From NCBI RefSeq assembly GCF_000153045.1, contig NZ_CH724159.1, positions 413,259 to 477,258 on the forward strand: a stretch of DNA of 64,000 bases, in the 5' to 3' direction. The notes beneath the pieces were generated by a model. That model was not told the DNA's origin, ran no database searches, and worked only from the letters and a program-made list of their open reading frames with translations. This document shows, in pieces, positions 18,052 to 27,644 of the stretch (positions are counted from its first letter, which is position 1; each line of letters begins with the position of its first letter). The translations under genes were made by a program, and so were the position numbers. Source of the stretch: Synechococcus sp. WH 5701. Its GTDB lineage: Bacteria; Cyanobacteriota; Cyanobacteriia; PCC-6307; Cyanobiaceae.

Positions 18052-20331
18052 TCAGCTGAGCCACTCCGCCAGCTTGGTGAAACGCCTGCGGCCCAGGTGG
18101 TTCTTCACGGCCATGGCCAGGGCTTTCTTCTGCCCCACCAGCACCACCAACTGCTTGCCACGGGTAATGCCGGTGTACACCAGATTGCGCTGCAGCATCG
18201 CGTAGTGCTGGGTAAGCAGGGGAATCACCACGGCGGGGTATTCGCTGCCCTGGCTCTTGTGGATCGTGCAGGCATAAGCGGGAACCAGGTTGTCGAGTTC
18301 CCCCCAGCCGTAGGTCACCTCCCGGCCGTCAAATCGCACCGTCAATTCACTGGCATCGGCGTCGATCGTTTCCACGGTGCCCACATCGCCATTGAACACC
18401 TCCTTCTCGTAGTCGTTGGCCACCTGCATCACCTTGTCGGCCGGCGCGAACCGCCAGCCGAAGCGCTCCACCTGCTCGGTGGGATCCGGGTTGAGCAGGT
18501 GCTGCAGCTCGATATTCAAGGAGCGGGAGCCGCAACCACCGCGGGCCATCGGGCAGAGCACCTGCACCTGGGCGATCGGATCGAGGCCGAAGCGGGCCGG
18601 GATGCGTTCGCCCACCACCTTGAGGATCAAGGCCACCGCCTGCTCGGGTGTCTCGGCAGGAAGGAAATAGAAGTCGGTGGTGGCCTCAGCCGGTGGGGGG
18701 CGCAGATCGGGGATGGTGCCGGCGTTGATGGCGTGGGCGGTGGTGATGATGCGGCTGGAGGCCGCCTGGCGGAACACCTCCGTGAGCCGGGCCACCGGCA
18801 ATGCGCCGCTGTTGATCAGATCAGCGAGCACCTGGCCGGGCCCCACTGAGGGCAGCTGGTCGACATCACCCACCAGCAGCAGGGCAGCCTCTGGTGGCAG
18901 GGCCTCAAGCAGGGAGGCCATCAAGGGCACATCCACCATGGAGGTTTCATCCACCACCAGCAGATCGCACTCCAGCTGCAGCTCGGCGCTGCGCTTGAAG
19001 CCGAAGGCCGCCGGGTCGAACTCCAGCAGCCGGTGGATCGTCTTGGCCTCCAACCCGGTGGTTTCACCCATCCGCTTGGCGGCCCGGCCGGTGGGGGCGC
19101 AGAGCAGGATCCGCAGCTTCTTGGCCGCCAGGATGCGCAGGATGGCGTTGATCAAGGTGGTCTTGCCCACCCCAGGCCCACCGGTGATCACCAGCACCTT
19201 GCTGGAGAGGGCCTGCTCCACCGCTGCCTTCTGGCTGGCAGCCAGCTCAAGGCCCAGACGTTGCTCCACCCAGCCCATCGCCTTGCCGGCCTCGATCGTT
19301 CCCCAGGGCGGGCGGCCTTGCGCCAGCTCCTGAAGAGCCGCCGCGATGCGCCGCTCATCGCGGTGCAGATTTGAAAGGAAGATCGCCGGCTCAGCGCCCA
19401 GGGTGTCGGCCACCAGGGAGCCCTCGCTCAGCTCAAGATCCAGGGCGCTCTGGATCAGACCGCTCTCCAGGGGCACCCGCTTGGTGGCGCCGGTCTCATC
19501 GAGTGGCCCACTGGGCCGCTCCACCGCCAGCAGTTCACCGGCCAGCTTGAGCAGCTCGGCGCTGGGCAGGCCGCAGTGGCCATCACCGCTGGCCTCCAGC
19601 AGCGCGTAGTTGATCCCAGCCCGCAGGCGGATCATGGCCTCAGGCTCGATGCCCAGCCGTGCAGCGATCGCATCGGCGGTGCGGAAGCCAATGCCGCGGA
19701 TGTCACGGGCCAGGCGGTAGGGGTTTTCGGCCATCACCTGCACGGCGTCATTGCCGTACGTCTTGAAGATCCGCACCGCCCGGGCTGTGCCGACACCATG
19801 GCTGTGCAGGAAGACCATGATTTCGCGCACCACCTTCTGATCCGCCCAGGCCTGGCTGATCCGCTGGCCCCGCACCGGGCCGATGCCGGGCACCTCCCGC
19901 AGGCGCTCCGGGGCCTGCTCGATCACCTCGAACACCTGATCCCCGAACACCGCCACAAGCTTGCTGGCGTAGATCGGGCCGATGCCGCGGATCATTCCCG
20001 AGCCCAGGTACTTCTCAATTCCCTCGGCGGTGGTGGGCGCTGAGGCCCTGAGGAAGGAGGCCTTGAACTGCTGGCCGTGCTCCCGGCTGTTCACCCAGGT
20101 GCCGCTCACCGTCACCCATTCGCCAGCGCTGATCTCAGCGGCATGACCCACCACCGTCACCAGCTCGCGGTGGCCGCGGGCCTTGATGCGCAGCACGCAG
20201 AAGCCGTTCTCGGCGTTGTGGAAGGTGACACGCTCGATCGAGCCCGCCAACACCTCGGTGGGCTGCGGGCTGGCCTGGGCAGGATCGGTGGGAGACGGGC
20301 GTGCCAGGGCAAGAGTGGCCTGTTCGCTCAC
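18052..20331 (-). CDS. recD2: RecD2-type ATP-dependent 5'-3' DNA helicase
   Basis: 759 residues, the length expected of the RecD-like helicases found without RecBC. An N-terminal OB-like region (GSIERVTFHNAENGFCVLRI) is followed by tandem helix-hairpin-helix motifs (GIGPIYASKL, EVPGIGPVRGQRI) and then the helicase core: Walker A ITGGPGVGKTTLI, motif Ia LLCAPTGRAAKRM, Walker B LLVVDETSMVD, motif III LLLVGDVDQLPSVGPG, and the UvrD_C_2 end with ACTIHKSQGSEYPAV and the VYTGITRGK motif. It unwinds forked DNA in repair. The start codon at 20331 precedes a variable tail, so the true start could be slightly later. Confidence 0.92.
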   Translation of the reverse strand: MSEQATLALARPSPTDPAQASPQPTEVLAGSIERVTFHNAENGFCVLRIKARGHRELVTVVGHAAEISAGEWVTVSGTWVNSREHGQQFKASFLRASAPTTAEGIEKYLGSGMIRGIGPIYASKLVAVFGDQVFEVIEQAPERLREVPGIGPVRGQRISQAWADQKVVREIMVFLHSHGVGTARAVRIFKTYGNDAVQVMAENPYRLARDIRGIGFRTADAIAARLGIEPEAMIRLRAGINYALLEASGDGHCGLPSAELLKLAGELLAVERPSGPLDETGATKRVPLESGLIQSALDLELSEGSLVADTLGAEPAIFLSNLHRDERRIAAALQELAQGRPPWGTIEAGKAMGWVEQRLGLELAASQKAAVEQALSSKVLVITGGPGVGKTTLINAILRILAAKKLRILLCAPTGRAAKRMGETTGLEAKTIHRLLEFDPAAFGFKRSAELQLECDLLVVDETSMVDVPLMASLLEALPPEAALLLVGDVDQLPSVGPGQVLADLINSGALPVARLTEVFRQAASSRIITTAHAINAGTIPDLRPPPAEATTDFYFLPAETPEQAVALILKVVGERIPARFGLDPIAQVQVLCPMARGGCGSRSLNIELQHLLNPDPTEQVERFGWRFAPADKVMQVANDYEKEVFNGDVGTVETIDADASELTVRFDGREVTYGWGELDNLVPAYACTIHKSQGSEYPAVVIPLLTQHYAMLQRNLVYTGITRGKQLVVLVGQKKALAMAVKNHLGRRRFTKLAEWLS

Positions 20332-20342
20332 CTTTGCAGGGT

Positions 20343-20597
20343 TCAGCCTTGCGCGTGGCGCAGGGTGCGCCAGTGAACGCTCTCGGTGCTCACCTCCCCT
20401 CCGAGGCCAATCGGGCTGTCACCTGGGTGGCCGTCGCGGCTTTCGCCGATCCGGTTCCACCAACGCCTGGCGAAGTCCCACGCCTCCTCGGACGATTCGA
20501 CGTGCTTATTGAGCTCCGGGTGGGGCTGACCCTGTTGATCCACCATCCGGTAGCGGCGTGGCTGGGGGCTGGTGCTCATCAGGGAGGTGTCGGCCAT
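20343..20597 (-). CDS. conserved cyanobacterial small protein
   Basis: 84 residues with RYRMVDQQGQPHPELNKHVE and SSEEAWDFARRWWNRIG. It is hydrophilic, without a membrane segment. It resembles short proteins of Synechococcus/Prochlorococcus that begin with a YR-x-VD-x2-G segment, but I cannot name a family. It lies 11 bases upstream of recD2 in the same orientation and may be cotranscribed. Confidence 0.55.
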   Translation of the reverse strand: MADTSLMSTSPQPRRYRMVDQQGQPHPELNKHVESSEEAWDFARRWWNRIGESRDGHPGDSPIGLGGEVSTESVHWRTLRHAQG

Positions 20598-20609
20598 CGG
20601 TGCTGGCGA

Positions 20610-20807
20610 TCACCATTGGGAACTGCAGGCCTGCCAGCCCTTCTGACGCAGTTCACTCCAGAGCTTGAGGGCTTCCTTTCGGCTCAGCTTCTTGCGCTTC
20701 TTCAGCAGTGGAATCGGCTCCCCACTCAGCCACTCACCGCTCGTGATCTCCAGCCGCTGGATGTGGCGATCCCAGGTGCTGCGCTTACGACCGACCCGCT
20801 GGGAGCG
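20610..20807 (-). pseudogene. DUF1651-like protein, start missing
   Basis: Frame encodes EWLSGEPIPLLKKRKKLSRK and EALKLWSELRQKGWQACSSQW, matching the C-terminal half of DUF1651 (pattern: PLLK-x2-RR, then A-x-LW-x2-L-x2-GW). A stop at 20808-20810 precedes it and there is no ATG, GTG or TTG before the conserved part, so the 5' end has been lost, or an unusual start such as CTG is used. Confidence 0.55.
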
Positions 20808-20894
20808 CTAATGGACGCGAGCCTGGTCAGGTGCCTGCAACTGCGTCTGAGCAGGGGGAGGCCAAGATGACACACAAGTTCGCGGTCACTTTCC

Positions 20895-22022
20895 ATGTCG
20901 TTGCGTGCAGTTTCTGTGCGCGTTCAGGCACCCCGCCATTGGGGTCTGCCTCTGGCGACGGGGGTGCTGACGCTCATCTCTACCGGCTGTTCCAACCCCC
21001 CGGGACCACCAAGAGAAGGGCCACTGCCGGTGCAGACAGAGCCCGCCCGGCTGGCTGACTTCAGCACCAGCGTCGACACGGTGAGCAGCCTCGAGGCCCT
21101 TGATCTAGTCCAGCTTTCCGCCCAGGCGGGCGGCAGGATCGAGCAGATCTTGGTGCGCCAAGGCAGTCAGGTCCGAAAAGGTGACCTGCTGTTGGTGCTG
21201 GATCAGGAGCAACAGAAGGCCGACGTCATCAACCTGCGAGCCAAGGCCGCCACCGACCAGCTCAACTACGAGCGCTACGAATCACTTGTCCGCCAAGGGG
21301 CCGCCAGTCCCATACAGCGGGATCAGTTTCGCCAGGAATCGATTGCATCCAGGGAAGCCCTGATTGCAAGGGAGGCAGATCTCCGCTTCCGTAACCTGCG
21401 CGCACCGATCAGCGGCATAGTCGCCGATCTGCAGGTCAAACAGGGTGACGTGATCACGAGTGGTGACCCCTTCACCAAGCTGGTGCGAAACGATCGGCTA
21501 ATGGTCCGAATAGAGATACCGGTGGTTTACGCCGAGCGGGTGCGGATCGGCCAGCCCGTTTTCCTCAGCGACCCGGCCACAGACCGCCCTCTGGCCAACG
21601 GCCGAGTGAAATCGATCGATCCGGTGGTCGGCGATGGGAGTCAGACGCTGCTGGCCAAGGCTGAGTTCGATAACCAGGGCGGCCGTTTACGCAACGGCGT
21701 CAAGGTCCGCACGCAATTGGTGCTGGAGCAAAGCCAACAACTCTCGGTGCCGTTCAAGGCCGTGCAGCAGCTCCCCGGTCAGAGCTTCGTGTTCATCCCC
21801 GGAAGCCTCACCCAGCTCCGCGCCAACCCCGACAGGGCTGACCTGGCCTCCCTCGCCAAGCTGCCACCCACCACCCTGGTGGCCCTGCAGCGTCCTGTGG
21901 TTCTTGGGCCGCTCCAGAACAAGCGCTATCCAGTGTTGAGCGGCCTCAGCCCTGGAGAGACCGTGATCACATCCAACCTGATCAACCTCCGTCACGGTCT
22001 TCCGATTCAGCCCAAGCCCTGA
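20895..22022 (+). CDS. RND efflux periplasmic adaptor (membrane fusion protein)
   Basis: 375-residue adaptor linking an inner-membrane RND pump to an outer-membrane channel. A lipobox, LISTGC with the Cys at residue 32, predicts a lipoprotein. It has the split lipoyl domain (SAQAGGRIEQILVRQGSQVRKGDLL, then LRAPISGIVADLQVKQGDVI), a short hairpin between them (LRAKAATDQLNYERYESLVR), and beta-barrel and membrane-proximal domains. It lies 15 bases upstream of the permease, so both are one operon. No TolC-like gene is nearby. Substrate unknown. Confidence 0.9.
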   Translation: MSLRAVSVRVQAPRHWGLPLATGVLTLISTGCSNPPGPPREGPLPVQTEPARLADFSTSVDTVSSLEALDLVQLSAQAGGRIEQILVRQGSQVRKGDLLLVLDQEQQKADVINLRAKAATDQLNYERYESLVRQGAASPIQRDQFRQESIASREALIAREADLRFRNLRAPISGIVADLQVKQGDVITSGDPFTKLVRNDRLMVRIEIPVVYAERVRIGQPVFLSDPATDRPLANGRVKSIDPVVGDGSQTLLAKAEFDNQGGRLRNGVKVRTQLVLEQSQQLSVPFKAVQQLPGQSFVFIPGSLTQLRANPDRADLASLAKLPPTTLVALQRPVVLGPLQNKRYPVLSGLSPGETVITSNLINLRHGLPIQPKP

Positions 22023-22037
22023 TCCGCCGTCTGCCCC

Positions 22038-25000
22038 ATGTCGCTCTCGAACCAATTCATCCGGCGACCAGTGCTCACTGCGGTCTGCAGCCTGCTGATC
22101 GTAATCGCCGGGCTGATCTCGATCCCGCTGCTGCCCGTTGAGAACCTGCCGGACATCGCACCACCCACCGTGAGCGTGTCGGCCAACTACACCGGCGCCG
22201 ACGCGATCAGTGTCGAGCAAGGCGTTACCTCCGTACTGGAACAACAAATCAACGGTGTCGAGGGGATGGAATACATCACCTCCAGCAGCGCTTCCGATGG
22301 AAGTAGCGCTATCACTGTGGCCTTCGCCAGCGGCAGTGACAAGAACATCAACCAGGTGAATGTGCAAAACCGGGTTGGTCTAGCGGAACCCCAATTGCCA
22401 GAGGAGGTGCGCCAGTCAGGTGTCAGTGTGAACAAGGCCTCAACCTCGATCCTGCTCGTCTATATCTTTGGAAGCTCCGATGCCAAGAAGCCGTACAGCG
22501 TTGAGACGATCAGTGGCCTGCTTGACCAGGGTCTCACCGACGAGATCAAGCGGGTGACGGGGGTCGGCGACGTGGCCTACTTCGGCAACCGCCAGCTCGC
22601 TATCCGCCTCTGGCTCAACCCAACCAGTCTGGCCGTCAATGGCCTGACAGCCAGCGACGTGGTGGATTCTCTAACGAGCCAGAACAGGCTGGTGCCGGCC
22701 GGCCAGATCGGCGGCTCGCCTGCTCCAGCCGATCAGGAATTCACCTTCAGTATCGAGCTGCAGGGCCGGCTCACCTCTGTTGAGGAGTTTGAGAACCTGA
22801 TCGTGCGCAGGACCCCCAGCGGCGGTCTGGTCCGCCTTAAGGACGTCGGCAGGGTCACTCTGGGCGGTGAGAGCTATGACGTCAGCAGTACCGACCTCAA
22901 CGACGTCCCGTCGGTGGGGATGGCCGTTTATCAACTCAGCGGCAGCAATGCACTGGAGGTATCTACCGGTGTCAAGAAAGTACTCGAGAGCTTCGCCAGC
23001 ACCCTACCGGTCGGGGTGAAGATGGAGAAGGTTTACGACAACAGCGATTTCATCAACGCGTCGATCGAAGAGGTCGTTGGGGCACTGCGGGACGCAATCG
23101 TGCTGGTGGTGTTAATTCTATTCCTGTTCCTGCAGGACTGGAAGGCGACGTTGGTGCCAACGATCGCCATTCCTGTATCGCTGATCGGCACCTTCGCCGT
23201 TGCCAAGCTGGTCGGCGTATCGCTCAACCAACTGACGCTGTTCGGACTTGTGCTGGCGACCGGACTGGTGGTCGATGACGGCATCGTGGTGATTGAAGAC
23301 ACCGTGAGCAAAATGCGCTCAGGCCTTGACGCTCTCTCAGCAGCGCGGGCCGCCATGAACGAACTGTTCGGAGCCATCCTCGCCACCTCGCTGGTGCTGA
23401 TCGCCGTGTTCGTCCCAGTGCTGTTCTTCCCAGGTGCGACAGGGACGATCTACAAGCAGTTTGGCGTCACGATCATGGCGGCGATCGCAATTTCTACGTT
23501 CAACGCTCTTACCTTCTCACCGATGCTCTCGGGCCTTCTACTGGATCGTTATGAGGGATCTCCCAGCCGTGCCAACTACGCCACCGGCGGAACCACCCTG
23601 GCCTTCATCTTTGGCGTGCTGCTGAGCGGTGGTGGCGTTCTTACGATTCTTGCTGCTCTTGTAATCGGGACTGTGCTGGGCTACGGCATGGGCAACATCA
23701 CCGGCAGGCCACTGATGTTGCCCATGGCCATTGCAGGAGCCCTTACCGGTGTGGTGATCGGCGGGACGGAACATCCGCTCACCGTGGTGATCTGCACCGC
23801 CCTGGGGTTTCTGGTGAGTTGGTTCACGCCCGAAATCTTCAGCCGCTTCAACGTGATCTATGCCGCAATGGAAGGTCGCTACCACAGCGGCCTGGACTGG
23901 GTGCTGGGCCACAGGCGGCTAGTCATGGGACTGTTACTGGGGGGGATTGTTCTCACGGGTGTGGCCTTCACGGCAATTCCCACCGGCTTCGTGCCTGTGG
24001 AGGATCAAGGGTATGCCCTGGGCATCCTGCAGGCGCCTGAGGGAACCTCGCTTCAGAACACGGAGCGAATCAACCGACGTGTGGCAGAGATCCTGCGCAA
24101 TGAGCCGGAGATCGCGACGGCTGCGTTGTTCAGTGGAGCTGGCTTCGAGGGGAACACCCCAAACCGAGGCTTCTTCTTCTTCGGGCTGAAGCCATGGGAG
24201 GAGCGACGAAGACCGGATCAGAGTGCTGCTGCGATCGTGGGTCGCCTCAATAGACAGCTCGCGGTGATCGAAGACGCTCGCATGATCGTCGTGGAGCCGC
24301 CGCCGATTCGCGGGTATGGAAATTCTGGGGGCTTTGAGTTCCAGTTACTTGATAGGAGTGGAGGTGCTCTGGGTCTGGCCAAGTTTTCAGGGGCAGCGGA
24401 CGAGCTGATCGGAAAAGCCAATGCCGATGACGCGTTCGGCGTTGCCTTCACCCAGTTTTCGGCCGTCTCCCCGAAGCTGCGAGTTCAAGTGGATCGCGAT
24501 CGGATGGAGGCCCTTGATGTTGATTTCGGCGAGGCCATGCAGGCCTTCAGCGTGAGCATGGGTGGTAGCTATGTGAATGACACATTCCAGTCCGGCAAAG
24601 TACGTCGTGTCTATGTGCAGGCCGACCAAGGCTACCGTTCCACCCCCGAACGGCTTGCTTCGCTGTACGTGAACAACCGCGTCGGTAAGCCGATCGTCCT
24701 CTCGGAATTCTTCAGAGTTGAGCCCATAACTGGCCCTGCAGTGATCCCCCACTTCAACCTTTACCGCGCTATCAAAATCGAAGGGACTACGGCGCCGGGC
24801 CGTAGTACCGGTGAGGTGATCAAGGGCATGCAGAACCTGTTTCGCAGTCTGCAGATCAACGGCCTCGGCTACGACTGGACAGGCATCTCCCGCGAGGAAA
24901 TCAAGGCCGGCTCCCTGGCGCTGGCGATCTTCGCCCTGGGGATCCTCGTGGTGTATCTGGTACTGGCAGCCCAGTACGAGAGCGTCAGCGATCCACTGAT

Positions 25001-25436
25001 CGTGCTCATGACCGTTCCCACTGCCATGTTGGGGGCCCTGCTGTTCCTAAGCTTACGGGGTGAAGTGTTAAACGTCTATGCACAGGTGGGCCTGGTGATG
25101 TTGATCGGCCTGGCGGCAAAGAATGGAATTCTGATCGTCGACCTGGCGAATCAGCGCCTGGCTGGTGGCCTTGATGTCCTGGAGTCAGCCCGGGAGTCCG
25201 CTCGATCCAGACTGCGTCCGATCCTGATGACAGCAATCGCGTCTTTGCTCGGATTCCTGCCCCTGGTGTTCTCCAGCGGTGCTGGTGCACGTAGCCAGAT
25301 TTCCCTTGGCACTGTGGTCTTCGGCGGCTTGGCCGTCGCCACCGTACTGTCGCTGTTCGTGGTGCCGGTGTTTTATGTGGAGCTCAAAAGCTGGCTTGGG
25401 CGCCAGGCTGAAAAGAGCGAAGAGAAGAAGATCTGA
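22038..25436 (+). CDS. RND multidrug efflux permease (AcrB/HAE1 type)
   Basis: 1132-residue proton-driven inner-membrane pump. The start MSLSNQFIRRPVLTAVCSLL is typical; TM4 carries LVVDDGIVVIEDTV with the two aspartates of the proton relay. The TM10-12 region has LMLIGLAAKNGILIVDLANQ, with the relay lysine. It is about 80 residues longer than AcrB. The extra sequence, roughly residues 510-600, is hydrophobic (TLAFIFGVLLSGGGVLTIL, TILAALVIGTVLGYG, MLPMAIAGALTGVVIG) and sits in the loop between the two halves. It could add membrane segments. Operon partner of the adaptor just upstream. Confidence 0.92.
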   Translation: MSLSNQFIRRPVLTAVCSLLIVIAGLISIPLLPVENLPDIAPPTVSVSANYTGADAISVEQGVTSVLEQQINGVEGMEYITSSSASDGSSAITVAFASGSDKNINQVNVQNRVGLAEPQLPEEVRQSGVSVNKASTSILLVYIFGSSDAKKPYSVETISGLLDQGLTDEIKRVTGVGDVAYFGNRQLAIRLWLNPTSLAVNGLTASDVVDSLTSQNRLVPAGQIGGSPAPADQEFTFSIELQGRLTSVEEFENLIVRRTPSGGLVRLKDVGRVTLGGESYDVSSTDLNDVPSVGMAVYQLSGSNALEVSTGVKKVLESFASTLPVGVKMEKVYDNSDFINASIEEVVGALRDAIVLVVLILFLFLQDWKATLVPTIAIPVSLIGTFAVAKLVGVSLNQLTLFGLVLATGLVVDDGIVVIEDTVSKMRSGLDALSAARAAMNELFGAILATSLVLIAVFVPVLFFPGATGTIYKQFGVTIMAAIAISTFNALTFSPMLSGLLLDRYEGSPSRANYATGGTTLAFIFGVLLSGGGVLTILAALVIGTVLGYGMGNITGRPLMLPMAIAGALTGVVIGGTEHPLTVVICTALGFLVSWFTPEIFSRFNVIYAAMEGRYHSGLDWVLGHRRLVMGLLLGGIVLTGVAFTAIPTGFVPVEDQGYALGILQAPEGTSLQNTERINRRVAEILRNEPEIATAALFSGAGFEGNTPNRGFFFFGLKPWEERRRPDQSAAAIVGRLNRQLAVIEDARMIVVEPPPIRGYGNSGGFEFQLLDRSGGALGLAKFSGAADELIGKANADDAFGVAFTQFSAVSPKLRVQVDRDRMEALDVDFGEAMQAFSVSMGGSYVNDTFQSGKVRRVYVQADQGYRSTPERLASLYVNNRVGKPIVLSEFFRVEPITGPAVIPHFNLYRAIKIEGTTAPGRSTGEVIKGMQNLFRSLQINGLGYDWTGISREEIKAGSLALAIFALGILVVYLVLAAQYESVSDPLIVLMTVPTAMLGALLFLSLRGEVLNVYAQVGLVMLIGLAAKNGILIVDLANQRLAGGLDVLESARESARSRLRPILMTAIASLLGFLPLVFSSGAGARSQISLGTVVFGGLAVATVLSLFVVPVFYVELKSWLGRQAEKSEEKKI

Positions 25437-25507
25437 AACCACAGAAGCTCCGTAGTCAAATCCTTTGTGGTGGAGTCACGATTGTGTTCAGCCGCTGCTT
25501 TTAAATA

Positions 25508-27231
25508 GGGCCTCCTGAAAAAGCTATTGCTCGGGCCAGCCTCTGATCCAGAGATGCCTGCGCCGTGATCATCTCAGCATGTAGCCAAACTCAGTCCCGA
25601 TGAAATGAGCAGCGTGGGACGCCTCTCAGAGGCGATACATGCCATTAGCAAGCCTTGGAGTATGGCAATCAATACAACAAGAAGCTCCAGGAGCTTCTCG
25701 AGGTTCATGACCAACAGATTTATGGCGATGGTGCAACCTGAGGTCTCGGCCAGCTTCTCACGAACGAGCCCAAGCCCGAAACGGCGCTTCCCTTGGCCGA
25801 ACTTCCCCTCTACACCGTTGCGCCGCCTCTGATCATCTAGAGCGATCTTCTTCTCTGCAGCGACGAGATCAGGATCATTTTTTGGCCTGCCAAGACGCGG
25901 CCCGCTCAAGCGAATTCCATGCCTCATGCAAAAGGCGCGGTTGGATCGTGTGCGATAGATCTGATCAGCACAGACAACCTTTGGATAAAAGCCATGGCGA
26001 CGGTGAAAAGTGCGTACCTGGGATTTTAGGTCTTCTCCTTCGTTGTAGGGATCCCAGCTGAGACGATCCAGGAATGCAAATCCATCGCCACTGACCGAGA
26101 TCGAGATCTTGGCACCAAATTCAACATTATTTCTAGTCTTGCCACGAACGATTGGCCTGATGTGGGGTTGTGTCAAACTGACGATTCGATCCTGAATACT
26201 TCTGGTGTCTGAGTGATACAGGATCTTTTGCTGCCTCACCAGCTCACTGATCACCAACAGCTTGCGATACCAATGGCGACCAGCCGCCAAAACTCTTGCA
26301 CCGCAGGCGATCAGAGCATCGATACTGGACAGGTTTCGAGCCAGATGCCGGAGCTGCTGACCAATGGCCTTGCGAATCTTGCTGAGGCGCGGACGCTTCT
26401 TCTTGGCCACCGCCAGGAATTGACGACGGGCCTGACGCCGGTTGGTTCTTGGTTTGTGGCCAAACACATCACGCACTTGCTTGTGCATCTCATCAATCAG
26501 CTTCTCTGTCGTTTCGCGGGCTTCATTGAGAAGAGAGAGATCAGTGGGATAGCGAATATCGCTGGGCACGCATGTGGCGTCAATCAGAAGGATTCCTTGA
26601 TGCCTCTTGGGCGCCTTCGCATCTTGGCTGGGGCGTTCAAGAGCGGCAGGCACTGATCCGTCACCATCATCAGGATCATCATTGTCGCCTTGTTTATTCT
26701 GTGCAATTTGTTGTTTGCCATGCCGGACGATCCGCTCGTTGCAGTCATTGATGGTCTTCTCTGGCAGCCGACGACGGAAATACACCATCATCGAGGGATC
26801 AAACGGTGCCTCGAACTGGAAGCCTTCCAAGCCAAGAAAGAACTGAAGATAGGGATTTTCCTTGATCTGCTCAACGAGCTCTTCGTCGGTGACCTGCAAG
26901 CGCTCCTTGATGATCAAGGCACCAAGGGCCATGCGAAAAGGCTTGGCAGGCGCTCCGAACCCCTTTGAAAACTGCGAGGCGTAGTGATGCTCCAGCTCAT
27001 CCCAAGGGATCAGATCCGCCAACTTCACCCAGCGGTTATCCCCCGAGAGCTTCCCGCCGAATGGGAGGAAGAAATCATCAAAGGAGAGCTGATTGCCTTC
27101 CTTGCGGCGGTACATGTGGAAAACTTGGTGCAGCTTTTCGGCTCAATCCAGCCGATTTGCGCACATTATACCGCCATAGAAGTGCCCAGATCCACTGCAC
27201 TGCAAGCGGTCTGGAGATCTTCAGGAAGCCC
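25508..27231. mobile_element. 1,724-bp IS5/IS1182-type insertion sequence, copy C
   Basis: Same ends as copies A and B, flanked by the 6-base direct repeat TAAATA (25502-25507 and 27232-27237). It lies 71 bases downstream of the RND permease stop, so the pump operon is not damaged. It marks the start of the decayed segment that runs to about 39.3 kb. Confidence 0.9.
25574..27115 (-). CDS. DDE transposase of the 1,724-bp element, copy C
   Basis: 513 residues; I find no difference from copy A in the predicted protein, whereas copy B differs at about eight positions. All catalytic motifs (LLIDATCVPSD, VVCADQIYR, GVEGKFGQGK) are present. Confidence 0.9.
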   Translation of the reverse strand: MYRRKEGNQLSFDDFFLPFGGKLSGDNRWVKLADLIPWDELEHHYASQFSKGFGAPAKPFRMALGALIIKERLQVTDEELVEQIKENPYLQFFLGLEGFQFEAPFDPSMMVYFRRRLPEKTINDCNERIVRHGKQQIAQNKQGDNDDPDDGDGSVPAALERPSQDAKAPKRHQGILLIDATCVPSDIRYPTDLSLLNEARETTEKLIDEMHKQVRDVFGHKPRTNRRQARRQFLAVAKKKRPRLSKIRKAIGQQLRHLARNLSSIDALIACGARVLAAGRHWYRKLLVISELVRQQKILYHSDTRSIQDRIVSLTQPHIRPIVRGKTRNNVEFGAKISISVSGDGFAFLDRLSWDPYNEGEDLKSQVRTFHRRHGFYPKVVCADQIYRTRSNRAFCMRHGIRLSGPRLGRPKNDPDLVAAEKKIALDDQRRRNGVEGKFGQGKRRFGLGLVREKLAETSGCTIAINLLVMNLEKLLELLVVLIAILQGLLMACIASERRPTLLISSGLSLATC

Positions 27232-27237
27232 TAAATA

Positions 27238-27458
27238 GAGTGAGTGGCTATGGCTCCAGCCAGCCCTTGCCTGCCAGTGATGGCCCCTGACAAGACGTTG
27301 ACGTCTTGACGGTGGCCACAGATGCGGGTTTTATCAGTATGTTTCTTGTTCGGTTGGGGCCAATCGGCAATCTTTCGCTCGAAGCAACGATCTGACCGAG
27401 GGTTTCCTAGCGATCCCCAGACAGAAACCACACAGGGCTGAATTCTGGAGCTTTGCGG
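27238..27458. other. no gene seen
   Basis: Between the IS and the IS3 remnant. One short minus-strand frame is open but unrecognisable. A small inverted repeat (GACGTTGACGTC) lies near 27295. Confidence 0.3.
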
Positions 27459-27644
27459 TCATTGAGGGCTGATGTTGCCGATCTTTGAATAGCGGCGTTC
27501 GCGGTTGTTGTAACCCTCGATCGAGAAGGCCAGATCACGCTGAGGCTGCTGGGGTGAGGTCAAAACTTTTCGATTGTCATCCAGATTGAGCTCCAGCTTG
27601 AGGGTGGAGAAGAAGCTCTCTACCACCGCGGATAGAAGGATCAA
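27459..27644 (-). pseudogene. IS3-family OrfB remnant
   Basis: Encodes VVESFFSTLKLELNLDDNRK and DLAFSIEGYNNRERRYSKIG, the C-terminal end of an IS3 OrfB transposase including the last catalytic Glu (in VVESFF). The frame lacks everything upstream. Its 5' part is overlapped by the end of the hydrolase gene, whose terminal residues are read from this remnant in another frame. Confidence 0.75.
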
